Source: Bacteroidales bacterium (lineage in GTDB: Bacteria > Bacteroidota > Bacteroidia > Bacteroidales > UBA932). Taken from it: a DNA stretch of 6,640 bases. The notes under the pieces were generated by a model, which was given only the letters and a program-made list of their open reading frames with translations, did no database searches and had not been told where the DNA came from. This document shows positions 1-5,028 of the stretch, piece by piece. Both the position numbers and the translations under genes were made by a program. Where the stretch lies: NCBI GenBank assembly GCA_017548805.1, contig JAFYZE010000245.1, positions 1 to 6,640 of the forward strand, in the 5' to 3' direction. Positions within the stretch are counted from its first letter, which is position 1; each line of letters starts with the position of its first letter.

Positions 1-851
1 ACGAGGTCGATGCCCAGGCGGTTGTGGTCCACGTAGTACACGGAATCGCGGACCAGGCGGGCGTCGCGGTAGCCGGCTTCGTTGAAGGCGCTGATCGCGG
101 CGACCTTGTCGTTCTCGAACTCCTTGCTGTTGAATTTCTTGCTGTGGAAGAAGTTGTAGTACTTGTTCGACTTGGTCTTCTTCATCTGCTTGGCGATCTT
201 GTACTCCTTGACGTCCTCGTTGCCGATGAAGTTGATGGTCTTGATGCGGATGCGCTCTCCCCTGTCGACGTCGAAGTTGACGCGCACGGCGCCGCGGACG
301 AGGGAGTCGCGCGTCACCTGAGGCGTGACGACGGTATTGATGAAGCCCTTCTCTGCATAAAACCTCTTGATGATGTCAGAGGAGGTCTTGGACACATAGT
401 CGGAGAACTCGCCGCCGCGGCGGAAATTCAGGCGCTCCTCGATGTCCTTCTTCTCGCCGCTCTTCACACCGGTGAAGGTCCAGCGGGACATCCTGGGACG
501 CTCGAGTATGGTGATCTTGAACCAGGCGGAATCGCGCGAGGCATTGAGGCTGTCGATGCTGACGGCCACGTCCTCGAAATAGCGCTGGAGCCAGAGACGG
601 GTGACTATGGCGGAAATGTCCTCACCAGGCACGGTGACAGTCACACCCGTCTGCATGCCGGAAGCGGAGATGACCTGCGAGTCGCTGTACGTGGTATTGC
701 CATCGACGGTGATGCCCGCGATGACATACTTCTGGGGATTGTTGTAATCTATCACGATGCCTTCCGGCTCCTGTGCCCGGACCGTGAAAGGCACGAGCAG
801 CGTCAGAAGCAGGGTGGCTATCCTTATATGTCTCATCAATCGAATCTTCAT
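1..851 (-). CDS. bamA: BamA-type outer membrane protein assembly factor, N-terminal part (partial)
   Basis: This is the N-terminal 283 residues of a BamA/Omp85 protein; the reading frame stays open to the left edge, so the remaining POTRA domains and the C-terminal beta-barrel lie outside. BamA folds and inserts beta-barrel proteins into the outer membrane. Visible are a Sec signal peptide (residues 1-26, hydrophobic ATLLLTLLVPF core, probable cleavage after VRA before Q27) and POTRA-like repeats: POTRA1 about 42-117 (starting YVIAGITVDGNTTYSD), POTRA2 about 120-198 (with the helix SSDIIKRFYAEKGF and GERIRI-type ending), and POTRA3 from about 202 (IKTINFIGNEDV) to the edge. Starts at ATG 851, 25 bases after the uppS stop, with no Shine-Dalgarno sequence; an in-frame ATG at codon 6 is a less likely start. 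In this phylum nadK/uppS/bamA commonly cluster and ompH genes often follow bamA, so ompH-like genes may lie just left of the window. Assignment as BamA rather than another Omp85 member rests on the POTRA sequences and neighbours, since the barrel is not visible. Confidence 0.9.
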   Translation of the reverse strand, partial: MKIRLMRHIRIATLLLTLLVPFTVRAQEPEGIVIDYNNPQKYVIAGITVDGNTTYSDSQVISASGMQTGVTVTVPGEDISAIVTRLWLQRYFEDVAVSIDSLNASRDSAWFKITILERPRMSRWTFTGVKSGEKKDIEERLNFRRGGEFSDYVSKTSSDIIKRFYAEKGFINTVVTPQVTRDSLVRGAVRVNFDVDRGERIRIKTINFIGNEDVKEYKIAKQMKKTKSNKYYNFFHSKKFNSKEFENDKVAAISAFNEAGYRDARLVRDSVYYVDHNRLGIDL

Positions 852-862
852 CTAACAATCCG

Positions 863-894
863 CAAATATACGCCAATTATTTGACTTTACCATA
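863..894 (-). promoter_or_regulatory. Possible internal promoter for bamA (Bacteroidetes -33/-7 type)
   Basis: Reading the minus strand, TATATTTG (870-863) matches the TAnnTTTG -7 consensus perfectly. Exactly 20 bases upstream is TATG (894-891), one mismatch from the TTTG -33 element. It spans the last codons of uppS and the short AT-rich gap before bamA. Transcription would begin only about 5-8 bases before the bamA ATG at 851, giving a very short leader. It would let bamA be transcribed independently of nadK-uppS. Motif match only; no direct evidence of activity. Confidence 0.4.
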
Positions 895-1608
895 CCGTCT
901 GTCCCGCTTTGCGAACTCTTCCAGGGCGGAGAAGAACGCTTCCTTGCGGAAATCAGGCCACAGCAGGGGGCTGAACAGGAACTCGGAGTATGCGCCCTGC
1001 CACAGCAGGTAGTTGCTCAGGCGCTGCTCGCCGGAGGTCCTGATAATGAGGTCGGGGTCTGGGATGCCGGCCGTCACCAGGCGCGAGTCGATGTCCGCAA
1101 AGTCAAGTCCGTCAATCTTTTCCGGGCAGGAAGCATACTCCCTGGCGATGGACTTGGCGGCCTGGAGGATGTCCCATTTGCCGCTGTAGCTGAGGAATAG
1201 GATGAGGGTAAGACGGTCGTTGGAGGCTGTCTTGTCCATCATGTCGTCGATGGCCGCGTTGAGGGTGTCGGAAAGCCTCGCGCGGTTGCCGAGGACGACG
1301 AAGCGGACACGGTTCTCCATAAAGGTCGTGAACTCCTCCACCATCGACTTGAACATCAGCTTCATCAGGGCGTCGACCTCGCTGTCGGGGCGGCCCCAGT
1401 TCTCCTCCGAGAAGGCGAACAGCGACAGGTAGCGCACTCCTGCCTCGACTGCGGCCTCGGTGCAGGCGCGCACGCTTTCGACGCCTTCGAAATGTCCGAA
1501 GACGCGTTCGCGGCCCCTTTCGCGGGCCCATCTGCCGTTGCCGTCCATTATGATGGACACGTGGGTGGGAATCTTCTTTTCCTCTTCCATTCTATAAGTT
1601 TCTGACAT
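877..1608 (-). CDS. uppS: Undecaprenyl diphosphate synthase (cis-prenyltransferase)
   Basis: Condenses isopentenyl diphosphate units onto farnesyl diphosphate to make C55 undecaprenyl diphosphate, the lipid carrier for peptidoglycan and surface-glycan precursors; acts at the inner face of the cytoplasmic membrane. With the chosen start it has 243 residues, close to the E. coli enzyme (253). Family signatures, with E. coli equivalents from memory: HVSIIMDGNGRWA at 16-28 with catalytic D22 (D26), FGH at 37-39 with H39 (H43), FSEENWGRP at 66-74, SYSGKWD at 140-146, and RTSGEQRLSNYLLWQ at 190-204 followed by AYSE with E209 (R194, R200, S202, E213). Three in-frame ATGs are possible: 1641, 1608 and 1590. 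I chose 1608 (MSETYRMEEEKKIP) because its leader before the conserved Pro-x-His resembles Bacteroides homologues; it overlaps the nadK end by 17 bases. The 1590 start would give 237 residues and a 1-base gap; the 1641 start needs a 50-base overlap and is less likely. Probably cotranscribed with nadK. Confidence 0.95.
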   Translation of the reverse strand: MSETYRMEEEKKIPTHVSIIMDGNGRWARERGRERVFGHFEGVESVRACTEAAVEAGVRYLSLFAFSEENWGRPDSEVDALMKLMFKSMVEEFTTFMENRVRFVVLGNRARLSDTLNAAIDDMMDKTASNDRLTLILFLSYSGKWDILQAAKSIAREYASCPEKIDGLDFADIDSRLVTAGIPDPDLIIRTSGEQRLSNYLLWQGAYSEFLFSPLLWPDFRKEAFFSALEEFAKRDRRYGKVK

Positions 1609-2395
1609 CCTCACCCCAGAAGAGCTTGCTCTTGAGGGCATGGATGAAGTTTGACCTGTCGAGGCGTATCGTCTTAAGCGAAAACTGTGCCACCGACACG
1701 GAAATCCTGGATGAAACGGGCAGGACGAGGTTGCGGTTGTCCATAGTGGCCATGATCTCCAGGTCCCTGGAACGGAAGGAAAGCTCCACGACGGAAGTCT
1801 CCGGGACTACTATAGGACGTATGTTGAGGTTGTGCGGAGCGATGGGGGCGAGGATGAGGACGCGGGTCTCGGGCAGGCAGATGGGGCCGCCGACGCTGAG
1901 CGAATAGGCGGTCGAGCCCGAACTGGTGGCCACCAGGAAGCCGTCGGCCCAGCAGGTGGGCAGCGACTCTCCGTCGATGGTGACGTCCACGCCGAGCATG
2001 GCCGCGCCCTTGCGGTGGACCGTCATCTCGTTGAGCGAGATGTCCGTCAGTCCGCCGTCCTTCACCTCCGTGCGGAGGAGGGAGCGGCTCTCGACGGTAT
2101 ATGCACCCGAGAGCAGCGGCGCCACGACCTCCTCGGGCTTGTACTCGGAGAGGAAGCCGAGGCGGCCGAAATTGACGCCCAGGACCGGCACGCCGGAGTC
2201 TCCGACAAGGCGCGCCGCGGACAGGAAAGTGCCGTCGCCGCCGAGGCTCAGGAGGGCGTCGGTGCCGGGGAGGATATCCTCCGCTTCACGGACGTCGTAG
2301 AGCTCGCAGCCCCCGGCCTTCAGCGCCTCGCGGAGCCCGTCGATGCGGGCGTCTCCGGCGAGGGAACGTTTTTTGATATACAGCGCTAGTCTCAT
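1592..2395 (-). CDS. nadK: NAD kinase (ATP- or polyphosphate-dependent)
   Basis: Phosphorylates NAD to NADP in the cytoplasm, the only known route to NADP. At 267 residues it is a little shorter than E. coli NadK (292) but looks complete. The glycine-rich GGDGT motif lies at 52-56 with catalytic D54, followed by GVNFGRLGFLSE (73-84), the NE pair (N122-E123) and the second conserved block ADGFLVATSSGSTAYSLSVGGP (150-171). PIAPHNLNIRPIV (184-196) and the C-terminal KSKLFWGEDVR also match the family. Two positions depart from the commonest form: TSSGSTAY instead of TPTGSTAY, and MDNRN (218-222) where many homologues have DGQ, DGS or DSQ; neither removes a catalytic acid. It starts at ATG 2395 and is the first gene of the leftward unit. 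Its stop lies inside or next to the uppS start, which suggests translational coupling. A predicted promoter lies at 2413-2444. Confidence 0.95.
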   Translation of the reverse strand: MRLALYIKKRSLAGDARIDGLREALKAGGCELYDVREAEDILPGTDALLSLGGDGTFLSAARLVGDSGVPVLGVNFGRLGFLSEYKPEEVVAPLLSGAYTVESRSLLRTEVKDGGLTDISLNEMTVHRKGAAMLGVDVTIDGESLPTCWADGFLVATSSGSTAYSLSVGGPICLPETRVLILAPIAPHNLNIRPIVVPETSVVELSFRSRDLEIMATMDNRNLVLPVSSRISVSVAQFSLKTIRLDRSNFIHALKSKLFWGEDVRNL

Positions 2396-2400
2396 AACTT

Positions 2401-2410
2401 TGATTGGAAC
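2401..2410 (+). repeat. 10-bp direct repeat, copy 1 (nadK side)
   Basis: TGATTGGAAC here recurs exactly at 2497-2506, in the same orientation, so the pair brackets the nadK-pdxJ gap. This copy overlaps the predicted start of the nadK transcript. It is immediately preceded by AACTTTGA sharing its last three bases (2396-2403), which itself recurs at 2435-2442. A regulatory role is conjecture. Confidence 0.45.
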
Positions 2411-2412
2411 GT

Positions 2413-2444
2413 CAAAATTAAGACTTTATTCGAAAACTTTGAAA
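2413..2444 (-). promoter_or_regulatory. Predicted promoter of nadK-uppS-bamA
   Basis: On the minus strand TTTC (2444-2441), 20 bases, then TAATTTTG (2420-2413). The second element is a perfect TAnnTTTG match; the first is one mismatch from TTTG. Transcription should begin around 2405-2409, roughly 10-14 bases before the nadK ATG at 2395, so the leader is very short. The -33 side interleaves with the opposite-strand pdxJ promoter. Confidence 0.6.
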
Positions 2445-2460
2445 TTATTGACTATTTTTG
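2429..2460 (+). promoter_or_regulatory. Predicted promoter of pdxJ
   Basis: TATTTTTG at 2453-2460 is a perfect TAnnTTTG -7 element. The tetramer at the 20-base spacing is TTCG (2429-2432), a weak -33 match; a perfect TTTG lies at 2438-2441 but only 11 bases away. The expected transcript start is near 2464-2468, leaving a leader of about 40 bases that contains the hairpin at 2468-2485. The promoter shares DNA with the divergent nadK promoter. Confidence 0.55.
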
Positions 2461-2467
2461 TTGCGCC

Positions 2468-2485
2468 GCCGGCAGGTTTGCCGGC
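2468..2485 (+). promoter_or_regulatory. GC-rich stem-loop in the pdxJ leader
   Basis: GCCGGCA (2468-2474), loop GGTT, TGCCGGC (2479-2485): a perfect 7-bp stem in an otherwise AT-rich gap. It would lie at or next to the 5' end of the pdxJ transcript and about 20 bases upstream of the ATG. It lacks a following U-tract on the plus strand. On the minus strand it lies upstream of the nadK promoter, so it is not a terminator for nadK. Possible roles are transcript stabilisation or a protein-binding palindrome (GCCGGC is itself palindromic). Confidence 0.5.
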
Positions 2486-2496
2486 TGAAACTTAAA

Positions 2497-2506
2497 TGAT
2501 TGGAAC
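2497..2506 (+). repeat. 10-bp direct repeat, copy 2 (abutting the pdxJ start codon)
   Basis: TGATTGGAAC, identical to 2401-2410, ends at the base before the pdxJ ATG. It contains GGAA, which might act as a weak ribosome-binding sequence, but it is too close to the start to be a normal Shine-Dalgarno site. Confidence 0.45.
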
Positions 2507-3226
2507 ATGACAAGACTCAGCGTCAACATAAATAAGATAGCCACCCTCCGCAATGCCCGCGGAGGCAATCTCCCGGACGTGGAGAAGGCCGCCAGGGACT
2601 GCGAGAGTTTCGGCGCGGAAGGTATCACCGTACACCCCCGTCCGGACGAGCGGCACATCCGCTATTCGGACGTCCGGCTCATCCGCCCCGCGATCACCAC
2701 TGAGTTCAACATCGAGGGCAATCCCATCGGATCCTTCATCGACCTGGTGTGCGAAGTCGTCCCGGACCAGGTCACGCTCGTCCCCGACGCGCACGACGCC
2801 ATCACCTCAAATGCCGGCTGGGACACCATTGCCCATAAAGAGTTCCTGACGGACATCTGTGCCCTGTTCAAGTCCAAGGGCATCCGCACCTCGATATTCA
2901 TCGACCCCGACCCGCGCATGGCAGAAGGCGCCGCCGCTTGCGGCGCGGACCGCGTCGAAATGTACACAGCGGCTTACGCCGAAATGTACCCGCAGGGACC
3001 GGAGGCCGCCATCGCCGACTACCTCCGCTGTGCCGAGAGGGTCCGCGAGCTCGGCCTGGGCCTCAACGCCGGCCACGACCTCAACCTCGACAACCTCGAG
3101 TATTTCATCCGCACCATACCCTGGACTGACGAGGTTTCCATAGGCCACGCCCTCATTTCCGACGCGCTCTACATGGGTCTGGAGAAAACTATTGGGGCAT
3201 ATCTTTCGAAGATCAAGATTTTTTGA
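2507..3226 (+). CDS. pdxJ: Pyridoxine 5'-phosphate synthase
   Basis: Catalyses the ring closure of 1-deoxy-D-xylulose 5-phosphate with 3-amino-2-oxopropyl phosphate to pyridoxine 5'-phosphate, the last ring-forming step of DXP-dependent vitamin B6 synthesis; a cytoplasmic TIM-barrel enzyme. The 239 residues are the full family length. Conserved positions, with E. coli equivalents from memory: VNINKIATLRNARG (6-19), VHPRPDERH (42-50) with catalytic H43 (H45) and R45, FNIEGN with E70 (E72), E151 (E153), NAGHDL (187-192) with H190 (H193), and the phosphate-binding IGHA (212-215). N9-K10 replace the Asp-His found in E. coli (VNIDHIATLRN); to my knowledge this is typical of Bacteroidetes PdxJ. It starts at ATG 2507. 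Predicted promoter elements lie at 2429-2460. Its last bases appear to contain the -33 element of the next gene's promoter. Confidence 0.96.
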   Translation: MTRLSVNINKIATLRNARGGNLPDVEKAARDCESFGAEGITVHPRPDERHIRYSDVRLIRPAITTEFNIEGNPIGSFIDLVCEVVPDQVTLVPDAHDAITSNAGWDTIAHKEFLTDICALFKSKGIRTSIFIDPDPRMAEGAAACGADRVEMYTAAYAEMYPQGPEAAIADYLRCAERVRELGLGLNAGHDLNLDNLEYFIRTIPWTDEVSIGHALISDALYMGLEKTIGAYLSKIKIF

Positions 3227-3235
3227 TTATTTTTG
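3204..3235 (+). promoter_or_regulatory. Predicted promoter of the OmpH-like gene
   Basis: TTTC (3204-3207), 20 bases, TATTTTTG (3228-3235). The spacing and the TTTC element are the same as for the nadK promoter. The -33 element lies inside the last codons of pdxJ, and the -7 element starts two bases after the pdxJ stop. Expected start near 3239-3243, with a leader of about 26-30 bases ending in an A-rich stretch before ATG 3269. Confidence 0.6.
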
Positions 3236-3268
3236 CACTTTGCGAAACAATAATACAACGTCATAAAA

Positions 3269-3889
3269 ATGAAGAAAACTACTTTGATCCTCAGCGTTCT
3301 GGCCGTCATGGCCGGCATCGCTACACTCAATTCCTGCCAGACGACGACCACTCCCGCAGCGGAAGCCAACAACGAAGAGCAGACCGACAATTCCGCCCCC
3401 AAGGGCTCCATCGTATACTTCAACCTTGACAGGGTCATGAACGAATACGACATGGCCAACGATCTCGGCAGCATCCTCCAGACCAAGGTCCAGAGCATAG
3501 AGCAGGAGGTCACCCGCAGGGGCAACAAGCTCCAGAGCGACGTCAACGCTTTCCAGGAGAAGATCGACAAGGGCCTTCTCACCCGTTCCACGGCCGAGGC
3601 CCAGAACGAGAAGCTCGTCAAGCAGCAGAACGACTTCCAGACATACTACAACCAGAAGCAGCAGGAGGTCGCTGAAGAGCAGGCTGTCACCATGAACCAG
3701 ATCGCCAACGCCATCAAGGAGTACATCGACAAGTTCAACGAGGACAAGCAGTATGCCCTCATCATCGCCACCCAGGGCGACATCCTTCCCCAGCCTATCG
3801 TAGCAGGCGATCCCAACCTCGACATCACCGACATCCTGATCGAGGGTCTCAACGCCGAATACGTCAGGACCAAGAACGAGAACAACTAG
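3269..3889 (+). CDS. OmpH/Skp-like periplasmic coiled-coil lipoprotein
   Basis: A 206-residue protein of the OmpH (Skp) type; family members are periplasmic chaperones that hold unfolded outer-membrane proteins. It begins with a lipoprotein signal peptide: KK at 2-3, a hydrophobic stretch to about 20, then LNSC with C23 as the lipidation site, followed by a Thr/Pro/Ala- and acid-rich tether (24-46). The mature domain opens with GSIVYFNLDRVMNEYDMAND (46-65), the usual OmpH start strand and first helix. A long charged and Gln-rich coiled-coil (about 68-158, QTKVQSIEQEV...NQKQQEVAEEQ) follows, and it closes with the family-like end YALIIATQGDIL...DITDILIEGLNAEY (162-198). Classical Skp is soluble; this copy appears membrane-anchored through lipid. 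ATG 3269 follows an A-rich stretch with no Shine-Dalgarno. It is the likely first gene of a unit with the glycosyltransferase (2-base gap) and LysM protein. Its chaperone function is inferred from the family only. Confidence 0.85.
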   Translation: MKKTTLILSVLAVMAGIATLNSCQTTTTPAAEANNEEQTDNSAPKGSIVYFNLDRVMNEYDMANDLGSILQTKVQSIEQEVTRRGNKLQSDVNAFQEKIDKGLLTRSTAEAQNEKLVKQQNDFQTYYNQKQQEVAEEQAVTMNQIANAIKEYIDKFNEDKQYALIIATQGDILPQPIVAGDPNLDITDILIEGLNAEYVRTKNENN

Positions 3890-3891
3890 CC

Positions 3892-5028
3892 TTGAAAATA
3901 GCCATACTGTCTTGCTTCTACCCGTACCGAGGAGGGATCGCCCAGTTTAACGCCAACCTGTTTGAAGAACTGGGCAGGCATCACGATGTCAAGGCCTTCA
4001 ACTTCAAGAGGCAGTATCCCGACCTCCTTTTCCCGGGGAAGACACAGTATGTGACACCCGACGACGAAGCCGTATCCATAGAGTCGCAAGCACTCCTGGA
4101 TACGGCTTGCCCGTTCTCCTACGGCCGCACGGCCCGCGCCATACGCGCCTGGGACCCCGACCTCCTCGTCATGAGGTACTGGATGTCGTGGTTCGCTCCT
4201 TCGCTCGGATACGTCGCCAGGCGGATGAAGGACAAATGCAAGGTCGTGGCCATCCTGGACAACGTCGTACCCCACGAGCCCCGCTTCTTCGACAGGCCGT
4301 TCACGAAGTTTTTCCTGTCCGGCTGCGACGGCTTCGTAAGCATGTGCTCGGAAGTCGACAGGGACCTGCAGTCATTCGGCACCGGCAAGCCCCGCACCAT
4401 CATGCCCCATCCCCTCTATTCGCATTTCGGCGAGCGCATCCCGCGCGGGGAGGCGGAGAAGGCCCTCGGGCTCGAGCCAGGCAAAAAGAATATCCTTTTC
4501 TTCGGCCTTATACGGAAATACAAGGGGCTTGACATCCTTCTCAAGGCCTTCGACGGGCTCGGGGAGGACTACCAGCTCATCATCGCCGGAGAGCCCTACG
4601 GTTCGTTCGCTCCCTACCAGGAGCTCATCGACGCGAGCCCGGGCAAGGACAGGATCAAGGTTTTCCCCCAATACATCAAGGACTCCGAGGTCAAGAAATA
4701 TTTCTCGGCGGCCGATGTCACCGTGCTCCCCTACCGGAGCGCCACCCAGAGCGGCATCAGCTCAGTTTCTTACCATTTCGAAGTGCCCATGATCGTCACC
4801 GCCGTTGGAGGTCTCACCGAGACCATCGGCGAGCGGGGCACGGGTCTTGTAGCCGAGGAAGTCACTCCCGAGGCCATACGCCGGGAGATCGAGAATTATT
4901 TCAGCAACAGCGCCATCCGGAAATACTGCATCGAGCACATCCGGGAGGAGAAAAAGCGCCTGAGCTGGGCAAAGTTCGCCGAAGACCTCACGGACTTTGC
5001 AGGATCGTTAAACAGGACGAAGTTATGA
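3892..5028 (+). CDS. GT4-type glycosyltransferase (GT-B fold), TTG start
   Basis: A 378-residue cytoplasmic glycosyltransferase with no signal peptide or membrane segment. The N-terminal Rossmann half starts KIAILSCFYPYRGGIAQFN with the glycine pair G14-G15 of GT-B enzymes; ILDNVVPHE (121-129) is a conserved block of related sequences. The C-terminal donor-binding half includes FFGLIRKYKGLDILLKAF (203-220), where R208 and K211 fit the nucleotide-diphosphate-binding Arg/Lys pair, then DVTVLPYRSATQSGISSV and PMIVTAVGGLTE. The usual GT4 E-x7-E motif is absent: the corresponding stretch reads SATQSGISSVSY (283-294), a variant seen in many bacterial GT4-like proteins. The start is TTG 3892, two bases after the preceding stop; the protein sequence demands it, as the conserved first strand begins at the next codon and no in-frame ATG or GTG lies near. 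Its end overlaps the next gene as ATGA. Donor and acceptor cannot be read from the sequence; a lipid-linked or surface glycan is a guess from context. Confidence 0.87.
   Translation: MKIAILSCFYPYRGGIAQFNANLFEELGRHHDVKAFNFKRQYPDLLFPGKTQYVTPDDEAVSIESQALLDTACPFSYGRTARAIRAWDPDLLVMRYWMSWFAPSLGYVARRMKDKCKVVAILDNVVPHEPRFFDRPFTKFFLSGCDGFVSMCSEVDRDLQSFGTGKPRTIMPHPLYSHFGERIPRGEAEKALGLEPGKKNILFFGLIRKYKGLDILLKAFDGLGEDYQLIIAGEPYGSFAPYQELIDASPGKDRIKVFPQYIKDSEVKKYFSAADVTVLPYRSATQSGISSVSYHFEVPMIVTAVGGLTETIGERGTGLVAEEVTPEAIRREIENYFSNSAIRKYCIEHIREEKKRLSWAKFAEDLTDFAGSLNRTKL

Noticed and set aside
622..876. 84-codon minus-strand frame starting just after uppS
   Set aside because: Out of frame with bamA, rich in His and Arg, without family features; it overlaps the well-supported bamA N-terminus.
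24..884. A 286-codon open frame on the plus strand covering the bamA region
   Set aside because: It is antisense to the clear signal-peptide/POTRA frame of bamA. Its translation is low-complexity (Val, Leu, Asp, Ala, Gly) with no recognisable domain, as expected opposite a GC-rich gene.
1832..2389. 185-codon plus-strand frame opposite nadK
   Set aside because: Antisense shadow of nadK; its composition is explained by third-position GC bias, and no motif is seen.
2461..2490. Rho-independent terminator between nadK and pdxJ
   Set aside because: The hairpin has no U-tract after it on the plus strand. Both genes diverge from this gap, so no transcript needs to end here.
3169..3621. 150-codon minus-strand frame across the pdxJ end and the OmpH-like gene
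   Set aside because: Runs against two well-supported genes and their shared promoter region; the hydrophobic-looking protein has no recognisable family features.
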